Shown here: in pieces, positions 1 to 7,695 of the stretch
Layout of the letters: each line of letters begins with the position of its first letter
Position numbering within the stretch: position 1 is the stretch's first letter
Assembly (NCBI RefSeq): GCF_963677575.1
Contig: NZ_OY782038.1
Location: forward strand, 5,105,001-5,169,000
DNA length: 64,000 nucleotides
Source: an uncultured Draconibacterium sp.
GTDB taxonomy: Bacteria > Bacteroidota > Bacteroidia > Bacteroidales > Prolixibacteraceae
Direction: 5' to 3'
Notes under the pieces: model-generated
What the model was told of the DNA's origin: nothing
Seen by the model: the letters and a program-made list of their open reading frames with translations, nothing else
The model's database searches: none
Position numbers and translations under genes: made by a program

Positions 1-1089
1 GCCTTATTTCTATTAACCAACAAAAGGATATTAACTAAATCAAAGGGAATACTCATATTGGTTTTAATAGCTGTTTATGTTGGTTTTTTATTGTTTCAGC
101 AGTCTTTAACCGGTATTGTGGCATTAGCAGCCAGTGGCGTACTTTTCCTTTATTATCTTATCTCAAGGATAACTTCGAAAAGGAAGGTAGTTTTACCTGC
201 AGTATTTGTAGTGGTTATATTAAGTCCGCTAATTTATCTGTATAGTGTTGTAAATAAGTTTTACGATATTGAAAAAGTGGACCCCGCAAATATTGAAAAA
301 GTGACCGCTCAGGGAAATCCTTATACTCATGATTTTTCAAGAAAGACGGTAGAAAATGGGCACTACGTTTATTTATACATCTGCAAAGATGAAATGAAAA
401 AGGAGTGGAATAAAATTTCGGAAGTTAAATATGATTCGATAGGGGGGAATGGTTATCCGATACGGGCAACACTTATTCGTTATTTAACTTCGAAAGGTTT
501 GCGAAAAGATGCTGAAAGCGTAAAGGCGTTAACCACTAAAGACATTAAAAATATAGAGAGTGGAATGGCCAATGTAATATATCAGAAGAAATATTCATTG
601 TATCCGCGCATCTATCAAACAGTTTGGGAATATCATGTTTATTCGCAGACAGGGTATTCAAATAATCAGTCGTTCTCGCAACGTATTGAGTTCGCCAAAG
701 CTGCAATTGCAATAATAAAAAATAACTGGTTATTTGGAGTTGGAACAGGACAATGGAAAACTGCTTTTGCTGCTGCTTTTAAAGAAAATGGTGCTAAACT
801 CGAAGAAAGTAATTATGCATCGTCGCATAATCAGTATTTAAATTACATGGTTAAATTTGGTGTAATTGGATTTATTTTTATCATGTTCATCATCATCTAT
901 CCGGTAGTAAAAACCAAACGTTATCACGATCAGTTAATGATGTTGTTTTTAACTTTTATGTTTGTTGCTAACTTTGCGGATTCAAACCTGGAGACGCATA
1001 TCGGGAGTTCCTTCTTTTTCTTTTTCTATTGCTTCTTTTTAACCGGACAAAAAAGTTATCTTTCTCTTACTTCTTCCAATGAGGAATAA
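1..1089 (+). CDS. O-antigen ligase-like membrane protein (5' partial)
   Basis: The reading frame is open from base 1, so the gene begins upstream of the window; the TTG at 58 is not a convincing start. The visible part has hydrophobic helices, then a soluble stretch of roughly 150 residues, then the pattern NWLFGVGTGQW and an SSHNQYLNYMVKFGVIG motif followed by further membrane helices. That arrangement is typical of the Wzy_C (O-antigen ligase/polymerase) family, which joins or polymerises polysaccharide on undecaprenyl carriers at the periplasmic face. The family is often encoded in capsule or O-antigen loci, but no glycosyltransferase is visible here to confirm that. Substrate cannot be told. 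Confidence 0.75.
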   Translation, partial: ALFLLTNKRILTKSKGILILVLIAVYVGFLLFQQSLTGIVALAASGVLFLYYLISRITSKRKVVLPAVFVVVILSPLIYLYSVVNKFYDIEKVDPANIEKVTAQGNPYTHDFSRKTVENGHYVYLYICKDEMKKEWNKISEVKYDSIGGNGYPIRATLIRYLTSKGLRKDAESVKALTTKDIKNIESGMANVIYQKKYSLYPRIYQTVWEYHVYSQTGYSNNQSFSQRIEFAKAAIAIIKNNWLFGVGTGQWKTAFAAAFKENGAKLEESNYASSHNQYLNYMVKFGVIGFIFIMFIIIYPVVKTKRYHDQLMMLFLTFMFVANFADSNLETHIGSSFFFFFYCFFLTGQKSYLSLTSSNEE

Positions 1090-1166
1090 ATAATATTAGT
1101 GATAATTAAAATTTATCAAACCTTTTTTTGTGATAGATGTTTGTCTGTATAAACAATTAAAATATC

Positions 1167-1874
1167 ATGGAAAGAAGAAAATTTATATACGCAGTGGGAA
1201 CAGCCGCTCTGGCAACACCACTTTTAAGTAGTTTCGTAGCTTGTGCCAACGAATCCGAAAACTTTGAAGGACATACATTTCCTGAGCTTCCATATGCTTA
1301 CGACGCGCTGGAGCCATACATCGATGCAGAAACAATGGAACTGCATTACTCCAAACATCACAAAGGCTATTTTACTAAATTTATGGCCGCTGCAGAGGGA
1401 ACGGAGTTGTTAAAAACACCGATGGCGAAAATTTTTGCCGAAATAAGTAAACAATCTGAAGGCATAAGAAACAATGGCGGTGGTTACTTTAACCACGCAT
1501 TGTTTTGGGAAAATATGACTCCGCGACAAGCTGAAATTCCTGCAGATTTAAAAGCTGCAATAGAAAAAGATTTTGAATCGGTAGATGCTTTTAAAATAGA
1601 ATTTGCTACTGCGGCGAAAACACGTTTTGGTAGTGGTTGGGCCTGGTTGCTTGTTGATGAAAACGGAACTTTAAAAGTCAGTTCAACGCCAAATCAGGAT
1701 AACCCTTTAATGGATATTGCTGAAGTAAAAGGCACTCCGTTATTGGCTCTGGATGTTTGGGAGCATGCTTATTATTTGAATTATCAGAATAAACGTGGCG
1801 ACTACATCAACAATTTTTGGAATGTAGTAAACTGGGAAGTGGTTAACAATCGTTTGACAAAAGCAACAGTTTAA
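1167..1874 (+). CDS. Exported superoxide dismutase, Mn-type
   Basis: A 235-residue protein converting superoxide to peroxide and oxygen. The metal ligands are visible: His60 (in LHYSKHH), His110 (in FNHALFW), Asp196 and His200 (in DVWEHAYY). Gly106 and Gln177 (in PNQDNPLM) occupy positions that differ between Fe and Mn enzymes and favour a manganese or cambialistic enzyme (family knowledge). Unlike the usual cytosolic enzyme it carries an N-terminal extension of about 33 residues with RR at 3-4, a hydrophobic core and a lipobox-like FVAC at 23-26, so it is probably exported, perhaps by Tat, and lipid-anchored. It stands alone, with 77 bases upstream and 57 to the next gene. Confidence 0.93.
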   Translation: MERRKFIYAVGTAALATPLLSSFVACANESENFEGHTFPELPYAYDALEPYIDAETMELHYSKHHKGYFTKFMAAAEGTELLKTPMAKIFAEISKQSEGIRNNGGGYFNHALFWENMTPRQAEIPADLKAAIEKDFESVDAFKIEFATAAKTRFGSGWAWLLVDENGTLKVSSTPNQDNPLMDIAEVKGTPLLALDVWEHAYYLNYQNKRGDYINNFWNVVNWEVVNNRLTKATV

Positions 1875-1896
1875 TAAGTCCGGTTTGTAAGATCAA

Positions 1897-1942
1897 TTAA
1901 GGCTCATTATTTTTATGCAAATTTTGAAATAATGAGCCTTAA
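1897..1942 (+). promoter_or_regulatory. Perfect 16-bp inverted repeat covering a start codon
   Basis: The arms are 1897-1912 and 1927-1942, perfectly complementary, with a 14-base loop. The right arm contains the ATG (1932-1934) of the next gene. As RNA this would bury the start codon in a stable hairpin; as DNA it could be an operator. It also lies just after the dismutase gene and could help end that transcript, but there is no T-run. Confidence 0.6.
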
Positions 1943-2711
1943 ATTATGTTTTATTGGCGCCGGAAATCTTGCCACCCGTTTAGCGATAACTTTCACAAAT
2001 ACAGGATTTGAAATAGTACAGGTTTATAGCCGTACTGAAGATTCTGCAAAACTGCTTGCCGAAAAGCTGAATACAAAATATACTACACACGCATCGTTGT
2101 TGGTAAATGATGCTGATATCTATTTTGTAGCGTTGAAAGATTCAGCGGTGCAGAAGGTATTAAACGAATTTGATTTTAACGACAAGCTGCTTGTTCATTG
2201 CTCAGGAAGCATGCCGATGAGTGTATTAAGTGCTTATGCAAAAGATTATGGTGTTTTTTATCCGATGCAAACTTTCTCGAAAGAACGTAATGTTGATTTC
2301 AAAACTATTCCGATTTTTATTGAAGCAAGTTCTGAAAATACATTACACATCTTAAATGAATTGGCTAATAAAATTTCTAATTCAGTAACTGTTCTTGATT
2401 CAGAAAAAAGAAAGAGTTTACATATTGCTGCCGTATTTGCATGCAATTTTGCTAACCACTGTTATGCAATGGCTGCCAAATATCTGGAAAGTAAAGATCT
2501 GCCGTTTGAAATTTTGCGACCACTAATTTTGGAAACAGCCCAAAAAGTACAGGAATTGCATCCGAAAGATGCACAAACGGGGCCGGCAATGCGTTTCGAC
2601 GAAAACATTATTAACGCTCACATCAACGAATTAAAGGATAAACCCGATTTGCAGGAATTGTACAATTCAATTTCAAAGAGTATTTTTGAGCATCACCAGG
2701 AAAAAGAATAA
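1932..2711 (+). CDS. Rossmann-like and DUF2520 domain protein
   Basis: The first third is a nucleotide-binding Rossmann domain beginning LCFIGAGNLATRLA (GxGxxA fingerprint at about residues 9-14). The C-terminal half matches the DUF2520 all-helical domain as I know it from the F420/NADP reductase and ketopantoate-reductase-like superfamily. The reaction is unknown; the fold predicts an NAD(P)-dependent oxidoreductase of the cytosol. It is followed after 2 bases by a KdsC-like phosphatase and then Maf, a trio I know to recur in Bacteroidota, so the three are probably one operon. The start codon lies inside a strong inverted repeat, so initiation may be controlled. Confidence 0.85.
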   Translation: MSLKLCFIGAGNLATRLAITFTNTGFEIVQVYSRTEDSAKLLAEKLNTKYTTHASLLVNDADIYFVALKDSAVQKVLNEFDFNDKLLVHCSGSMPMSVLSAYAKDYGVFYPMQTFSKERNVDFKTIPIFIEASSENTLHILNELANKISNSVTVLDSEKRKSLHIAAVFACNFANHCYAMAAKYLESKDLPFEILRPLILETAQKVQELHPKDAQTGPAMRFDENIINAHINELKDKPDLQELYNSISKSIFEHHQEKE

Positions 2712-2713
2712 GA

Positions 2714-3244
2714 ATGTCGTTTTTTAAAGAAGAACTTACACACGTAAAAGCTTTCGTATTTGATGTTGACGGAGTTTTGTCAAAAGATGTTTCGCCGCTT
2801 AATGAAGATGGCGACCCGATACGAACTGCCAATGTAAAAGATGGTTTTGCAATTAGAACAGCAATAAAGGCCGGATATCCAATTGCAATTATTACGGGAG
2901 GATTTATCGAGCGGGTTCGTCTTCGTTACGAAAAACTGGGTGTTGAGCATTTCTACGATAAAGCCAGGGATAAAGTAGCTTGTTTAAACGATTTCCTTGA
3001 AAAAGTAAATGTGGTACCGGAAGACGTTCTTTTTATGGGCGACGATCTGGTTGATTACGAGGTTATGCAGGCGGTAGGTTTACCAACTTGCCCGAAAGAT
3101 GCAGTAAGTGACATTAAAGATATTTCAAAATACATCTCTGATAAAAATGGGGGTGAAGGTTGTGTGCGCGATGTAATTGAGCAGGCGTTAAAAGCTCAAC
3201 ACAAGTGGTATTCTCCCGAAATGTTAAAATCCAGAGCTTTTTAA
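2714..3244 (+). CDS. HAD-IIIA phosphatase, KdsC-like
   Basis: A 176-residue HAD hydrolase without a cap domain. Motif I FDVDGV lies near residues 15-20, motif II is IITGG, and GDDLVDYEVM carries the acidic motif IV. Length and pattern fit 3-deoxy-D-manno-octulosonate 8-phosphate phosphatase (KdsC), which makes free Kdo for lipopolysaccharide. Bacteroidota also have close relatives acting on other acylneuraminate-type phosphates, and no kdsA, kdsB or kdsD is adjacent, so the exact substrate is inferred. It is packed between DUF2520 and Maf genes (2 and 1 bases). Confidence 0.82.
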   Translation: MSFFKEELTHVKAFVFDVDGVLSKDVSPLNEDGDPIRTANVKDGFAIRTAIKAGYPIAIITGGFIERVRLRYEKLGVEHFYDKARDKVACLNDFLEKVNVVPEDVLFMGDDLVDYEVMQAVGLPTCPKDAVSDIKDISKYISDKNGGEGCVRDVIEQALKAQHKWYSPEMLKSRAF

Positions 3245-3245
3245 T

Positions 3246-3821
3246 ATGAACTGGATACCCGCTCATAATTACATTCTTGCCTCTAAATCACCTCGACGGC
3301 AAGAGCTTTTAAAATCACTGGGAATTGAGTTTCAGGTGAAAACTAAAGACGTGGATGAAAACTATCCACAGGAACTTTTTCCCGATGAAATTCCGGGTTA
3401 CCTGGCCGAAAAAAAAGCAAAGGCTTTTAGCAATGAACTGAACAATAATGATCTGCTGATAACAGCCGATACCATTGTTGTTTTGAATGGAAATGTACTG
3501 GAAAAACCAGAAGATTATGATCATGCCTCTGAAATGTTATTGGCATTAAGTGGGAAAATGCATGAAGTAATAACCGGTGTTTGTCTTCGTTCGACTAAAA
3601 AATCGGTGGTATTTTCGTCTTTAACCAACGTGCAGTTTAAGCAGCTAACCCATATTGAAATCGACTATTACATTACTAATTTCAAACCGTTTGATAAGGC
3701 CGGTGCGTACGGCATTCAGGAGTGGATTGGATCGATTGGAATTTCACATATCGAAGGTTCGTTTTACAATGTAATGGGCCTGCCGCTTCAAAAATTATAC
3801 GAGGAAATTCAAAAGTTTTAA
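3246..3821 (+). CDS. maf: Maf-like nucleoside triphosphate pyrophosphatase
   Basis: A 191-residue Maf/Ham1-fold protein. The N-terminal LASKSPRRQELL loop is the family's phosphate-binding motif, ADTIVV contains the conserved acidic residue, and KAGAYGIQ with IEGSFYNVMGLP closes the active site. Family members hydrolyse dTTP, UTP or modified nucleotides to monophosphates and have been linked to division-site control. It ends a tight three-gene run with the DUF2520 and KdsC-like genes. Which subtype (YhdE- or YceF-like) applies cannot be settled by eye. Confidence 0.93.
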   Translation: MNWIPAHNYILASKSPRRQELLKSLGIEFQVKTKDVDENYPQELFPDEIPGYLAEKKAKAFSNELNNNDLLITADTIVVLNGNVLEKPEDYDHASEMLLALSGKMHEVITGVCLRSTKKSVVFSSLTNVQFKQLTHIEIDYYITNFKPFDKAGAYGIQEWIGSIGISHIEGSFYNVMGLPLQKLYEEIQKF

Positions 3822-3944
3822 ATCGCCCCTTTAAAAGGTTTCATAATCTCTAATGTTATAAAACAACAGATTTAAATAAATTCTGGGTTAACCTATCACC
3901 TGATAATTCGTAAATTGAATAGAAACTTAATTAAATTCAATAAT

Positions 3945-4949
3945 ATGAATTACAGGATAACATTACTCATCTTAGTTTTTCTGTCCGGACTTTGCTTTAC
4001 TGGTTGCGACACCAAAGAAGAGCCTGTTGAAGTAGGATTTTTAATCCATGCCTTTGATAAAGAGCGGTGGGAAAACGACCGGGACTATTTTGTAGAGGAT
4101 GTCCAGGAACTTGGAGGGACCGTAAAAGTTATGGATGCCGAGAATGATGCCGATAAACAATTGGCTCAGGCAAAAGAACTGCTCGCCAACGGTGTTGACG
4201 TGTTAGTGGTTGTACCTGTCGATCAGTTTGCCGCTGCTGACATTGTAAAAACTGCCCATGCGAAAAATGTAAAAGTTATTTCGTATGACCGCTTGATTAA
4301 GAATTGTAAGCTCGATTTTTATGTGTCGACAGATAACGTAGAAATAGGTGCACTGCAGGCTAGTTATTTAACCACTATAAAACCCACCGGGAAATATGCT
4401 TTGATCGGTGGGGCAATTAGCGATAATAATAGCCAATTGCTCTATTTGGGACAGCGAAATGTACTGCAACCACTGGTTGACCGGGGCGATATTGAAATTG
4501 TTTATAACGAATTCACTAACGCCTGGGAAGAAAGTGAAGGCTACGAACATGGCAAGGCATTACTAAAAGCACATCCTGATGTGGACGCGATTATTGCCGG
4601 AAATGATGAATTAGCAATGGGGGTGATAAGGGCCATAAAAGAAGCAGGTAGGGAGGACCAGATACTGGTAGCAGGAATGGATGCCGATTTGCGGAACTTA
4701 CGCGAAATTGTGGCAGAACATCAAACCTGTACCGTTTATAAACCTTACGAAAAGCTGGCCGCTACTGCCGCCGACCTGGCGATGAAATTGGCAGGAGGAG
4801 AAAATGGGGAAAAAACATATCAGACAGTGAGTAACGGAGAAATGTTGGTGCCTACGGTTTTCCATAATGGAATGATCGTGAACAAGGAGAACCTTGAGTT
4901 AACCGTTATCTCAGAGGGATACCAAAGAGAGGAAGAGGTATACAATTAG
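3945..4949 (+). CDS. Orphan periplasmic sugar-binding lipoprotein, XylF/RbsB-like
   Basis: I start at the ATG at 3945, which puts a hydrophobic signal and the lipobox FTGC close to the N-terminus; the TTG at 3915 would only add ten polar residues. The mature protein is a type I periplasmic binding protein: VGFLIHAFDKERWENDRDYF, a VLVVVPVDQF strand, SYDRLI, DFYVSTDN and IIAGNDELAMGVI, most like D-xylose-binding proteins. No ABC permease or ATPase lies nearby. In Bacteroidota such lone binding proteins may feed a distant transporter or a sensor kinase (inference). A terminator follows at 4971. Confidence 0.82.
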   Translation: MNYRITLLILVFLSGLCFTGCDTKEEPVEVGFLIHAFDKERWENDRDYFVEDVQELGGTVKVMDAENDADKQLAQAKELLANGVDVLVVVPVDQFAAADIVKTAHAKNVKVISYDRLIKNCKLDFYVSTDNVEIGALQASYLTTIKPTGKYALIGGAISDNNSQLLYLGQRNVLQPLVDRGDIEIVYNEFTNAWEESEGYEHGKALLKAHPDVDAIIAGNDELAMGVIRAIKEAGREDQILVAGMDADLRNLREIVAEHQTCTVYKPYEKLAATAADLAMKLAGGENGEKTYQTVSNGEMLVPTVFHNGMIVNKENLELTVISEGYQREEEVYN

Positions 4950-4970
4950 TGTGAACGAAGGATTGTTTGG

Positions 4971-5001
4971 AAAGGGATTCTGTATTCAGGATCCCTTTTT
5001 T
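4971..5001 (+). terminator. Intrinsic terminator after the sugar-binding protein
   Basis: AAAGGGAT at 4971-4978 pairs with ATCCCTTT at 4991-4998, followed by a T-run. It lies 21 bases after the stop codon of the binding-protein gene. Confidence 0.75.
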
Positions 5002-5205
5002 GTTGTGCTTTTTTACGAATGAATAATGTAATGCCATTTTACGTGTTAATTTACACATAAGAAAAATGAATGATTTTTGTTTTAGGCGAAAAAGAAAATC
5101 CAGCAATAGCAGCGTTATTAATGAATTTTATTTTGAAGCATAAAGCAAAAAGGGGCATTTTTATTGGGCAAATTAGCAGGTAAAATGGTATAAACCCTTA
5201 AAACC

Positions 5206-5235
5206 TTGAAGATTTGCCAATTATTTATACTTTTG
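5206..5235 (+). promoter_or_regulatory. Bacteroidota-type promoter for the flavin reductase
   Basis: The -7 box TACTTTTG at 5228-5235 fits TAnnTTTG, with a TTG at 5206-5208 nineteen bases upstream as a possible -33 element. Transcription would start near 5241, leaving a leader of about 25 bases before the TTG start at 5266. Confidence 0.65.
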
Positions 5236-5265
5236 CACCGATTTATTTAGAACAGGTCTTAATAA

Positions 5266-5910
5266 TTGAAGAAGCATAAAGTAACACAGGTCAGGCATTT
5301 AACCGATTCAACATTTGTAATTCGGTTCGAGCGAAATGGTATGGAGTTCCAAACCGGGCAGTTTGTTCTGCTTGGAACAAAAGGAGCAGTTGATCGGCGC
5401 GAATATTCCATTTACAGTGGAGAGAACGACGGTTACCTTGAAGTTTTGGTACGTGAAGTGGATGGCGGGAAAGTATCATCGATATTGAAAAAGCTGAAAG
5501 CAGGTGATTTAGTTGATGTGGACGGTCCGTTTGGATTTTTTAAGTTCGATCCGAACAGTTTTCAGGTGCAGCAATTTTTATTCATAGCAACCGGAACAGG
5601 AATCAGCCCCTTTCATGGTTTTGTAAAAACGCATCCGCAGCTGAATTACAAGATGGTACACGGTGTGCGCAAAGCAGAAGAAGCATACGATCATAGCGAT
5701 TTTAATGAAGAAAGGGTAACTTTGTGCGCTTCAGGTGAAAAAGGAGGCGACTTCCACGGAAGGGTAACCGAATTTTTAAAGACCGAAACAATAGATGAGA
5801 ATACAAACTGTTTTCTTTGTGGAAACAGCGAAATGATATATGAAGTGTTCGATATTTTGTCGGAAAAAGGAATCCCGACATCGAACATTTATACCGAGGT
5901 ATACTTTTAA
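5266..5910 (+). CDS. FAD-dependent ferredoxin/flavodoxin-NADP+ reductase-like protein
   Basis: A 214-residue reductase. RREYSIYS at about 44-51 is the FAD-binding RxYS motif; ATGTGISP at 108-115 is the NADP pyrophosphate-binding loop; the protein ends TEVYF with the terminal aromatic typical of plant-type FNRs. It is shorter than most FNRs (about 250), with a compact FAD domain. The start is TTG at 5266, because an in-frame stop sits directly upstream (5263-5265) and the next ATG would remove the first beta strands. It would move electrons between NADPH and a ferredoxin or flavodoxin. It is monocistronic with its own promoter. Confidence 0.85.
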   Translation: MKKHKVTQVRHLTDSTFVIRFERNGMEFQTGQFVLLGTKGAVDRREYSIYSGENDGYLEVLVREVDGGKVSSILKKLKAGDLVDVDGPFGFFKFDPNSFQVQQFLFIATGTGISPFHGFVKTHPQLNYKMVHGVRKAEEAYDHSDFNEERVTLCASGEKGGDFHGRVTEFLKTETIDENTNCFLCGNSEMIYEVFDILSEKGIPTSNIYTEVYF

Positions 5911-5946
5911 ATATAAAAAAAACTGTAAATAACAGGGAGCAGAAAT

Positions 5947-6006
5947 CACCCCTCTTTTAATTCTCCTCTTGAGGGGAGATGACTGAGGAACAAAGACAGA
6001 AGGGTG
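5947..6006. repeat. Dispersed hairpin repeat, copy 1
   Basis: CACCC at 5947 pairs with GGGTG at 6002-6006, and an inner CTCCTC/GAGGGGAG stem sits between. Read on the minus strand it shares GTTCCTCAG followed by a pyrimidine-rich CCCC stem with the block at 53192-53250. Such intergenic palindromes are common in Bacteroidota genomes; the function is unknown. Confidence 0.5.
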
Positions 6007-6031
6007 AAACAGAAGCAAAATAGATGAACAG

Positions 6032-6109
6032 ATGAAACGAGCATATAAAAAGCCTTTTTATACACAGGAGTATGATTATGTGAGTTCCATGAGTTACCAT
6101 AAAAAGTAA
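6032..6109 (+). CDS. Conserved 25-codon small ORF upstream of miaB
   Basis: An ATG-to-TAA frame of 25 codons, beginning MKRAYKKPFYTQ and ending SYHKK, basic and tyrosine-rich. The same frame occurs upstream of arsC with three amino-acid changes (Pro/Leu, Val/Ala, Tyr/Cys) and one silent change. It stops 14 bases before the miaB ATG, so it could be a leader peptide translated before miaB. Because the flanking spacer is equally conserved and three of four differences change amino acids, the block may instead be conserved as RNA or DNA. I recognise no family. Confidence 0.5.
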   Translation: MKRAYKKPFYTQEYDYVSSMSYHKK

Positions 6110-6129
6110 ACAATTATAAACGAATGAAA
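6032..6129 (+). repeat. 98-bp duplicated leader block, copy 1 (before miaB)
   Basis: The block from 6032 to 6129 matches 59768-59865 with 4 differences (all transitions) and no gap. Homology begins at the ATG of a short ORF and ends in the first codons of the downstream gene; sequence further out does not match. It contains a 19-bp palindrome at 6044-6062 (TATAAAAAG, centre C, CTTTTTATA). See the separate small ORF entry. Confidence 0.9.
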
Positions 6130-7464
6130 TATCACGTAGTAACCTTAGGGTGTCAGATGAATATGTCGGATAGCGAGCGGGTGATATCGGTGCTAGACAA
6201 AGCCGGATACGAGTGGACCGACAACGAGGAGGAGGCAGGAGTGATTGGTATTTTGGCGTGTTCGGTACGTCAGAAAGCCATCGATAAAGTGTATTCACGT
6301 ATCCACAAGTGGAATAAGTGGAAGAACAACAAAAATCTGGTTACTTTTATTTCGGGATGTATTTTGCCCGACGACCATGAGAAGTTCCTGAAGCTTTTTG
6401 ATATTACTTTCCAGATGAAAGACTTGCCGGAGCTGCCCAAAATGATCAGTAGTTACGGTATTACAACACCAATACACCTGAATGTTGGGATCGATCCACA
6501 TAACGAGAATATCGAGGATTTCTGGAACGTTCAACCACATTATCAGTCGAATTTCGAGGCATTTATTCCAATCCAGAACGGTTGTGATAAATTCTGTACG
6601 TACTGTGCTGTGCCTTATACACGAGGTCGCGAAGTTTCGCGCCCATCAAAAGATATTATTGCCGAAGTGGCGTTGTTGGTAGCGCAAGGTTATAAATCGA
6701 TTACCCTGCTAGGGCAGAACGTAAATTCGTACGGACTCGATAAAAAAGGAGAGGAATTAACTTTTTCGCAACTTTTACGTGAGATTGGTGAATTAGGAAA
6801 ACGCGTGAATAAGGAATTCTGGTTATACTTTACTTCGCCGCACCCGCGCGATATGACCGATGAAGTTATTGAGGTGATTGCCGAATACCCCGTTTTGGGA
6901 AAACAGATTCACCTGCCTATGCAAAGTGGCGATGATAAGGTGTTGATGCGTATGAACCGCAAACACAACATGGAAAAATACCGTCATATTGTGGAGACTA
7001 TCCGCAGGATTATTCCGCAGGCAACTTTATTTACCGATGTGATCGTTGGATTCACTGGCGAAACCGACGAGCAGTTTGAAAATACGCGCAAAGCTTTCGA
7101 TGAGTTTAAATTCAATATGTCGTACACAGCAATTTATTCTCCTCGTCCGGGAGCAACCAGTCACCGTTGGGTGGATGATGTGCCGCTGGATGAGAAAAAA
7201 CGACGTTTGCATCAACTTACTGAGGATTTGAGAAAACACAATCTACCATATAACCAAAGCTTAATTGGGCAAACAGTTCGTGTGCTGGTGCGCGGAGAAG
7301 ACCGCAAAGAAGGTTTCCTGACATCGTATACCGAAGGAAAATTAACAATTCGTTTTGCCTGTGCCGATAAATCGATGATTGGGCAGTTTGCTGATATTAA
7401 GATTACTTCGGCATCCGATTTTTCGTTGGAAGGAGAATTGGTTGAGGTAGCGGCTAGTTGCTAG
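6124..7464 (+). CDS. miaB: MiaB-family tRNA methylthiotransferase (divergent)
   Basis: A radical-SAM methylthiotransferase of 446 residues with the three family domains. The N-terminal UPF0004 domain has cysteines at 10 (LGCQMN), 46 (ACSVRQKA) and 79 (SGC) for the auxiliary cluster. The radical-SAM core has CDKFCTYC (154, 158, 161). A C-terminal TRAM domain follows. MiaB methylthiolates isopentenyl-A37 in tRNA. The CSVR and PYTRGRE motifs favour MiaB over RimO or MtaB, but the N-terminal domain differs from Bacteroides MiaB as I remember it (LACSVRQ rather than NTCSVRE), so it may be a second paralogue. A duplicated leader precedes it and a strong terminator follows. Confidence 0.8.
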   Translation: MKYHVVTLGCQMNMSDSERVISVLDKAGYEWTDNEEEAGVIGILACSVRQKAIDKVYSRIHKWNKWKNNKNLVTFISGCILPDDHEKFLKLFDITFQMKDLPELPKMISSYGITTPIHLNVGIDPHNENIEDFWNVQPHYQSNFEAFIPIQNGCDKFCTYCAVPYTRGREVSRPSKDIIAEVALLVAQGYKSITLLGQNVNSYGLDKKGEELTFSQLLREIGELGKRVNKEFWLYFTSPHPRDMTDEVIEVIAEYPVLGKQIHLPMQSGDDKVLMRMNRKHNMEKYRHIVETIRRIIPQATLFTDVIVGFTGETDEQFENTRKAFDEFKFNMSYTAIYSPRPGATSHRWVDDVPLDEKKRRLHQLTEDLRKHNLPYNQSLIGQTVRVLVRGEDRKEGFLTSYTEGKLTIRFACADKSMIGQFADIKITSASDFSLEGELVEVAASC

Positions 7465-7490
7465 TACAAGACTTTATATTATAAATTCTA

Positions 7491-7529
7491 AAGATTCCAT
7501 CTTCTTGAAAGATGGAATCTTTTTTTTAC
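7491..7529 (+). terminator. Strong intrinsic terminator after miaB
   Basis: Perfect 13-bp stem: AAGATTCCATCTT at 7491-7503 pairs with AAGATGGAATCTT at 7509-7521, 5-base loop, then a T-run. Confidence 0.9.
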
Positions 7530-7695
7530 TTTAAAGATTCAAAACTTTTGTGTTTTACCGAATAAGGAATTTAGGTAAAGTTGTATCGCATAAAAAGGCC
7601 CCTTAAGAATAACCAAAGGTCTATATAATATCTTTTATTGAAGTTCAAATCGCGGTAGAGGACTTCAGTCTTCCGGCTTCTTACTTCGTGCTATG

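Noticed and set aside
5957..6298. A 113-codon minus-strand frame across the miaB leader
   Set aside because: It is antisense to the start of miaB and to the conserved small ORF, with no protein features.
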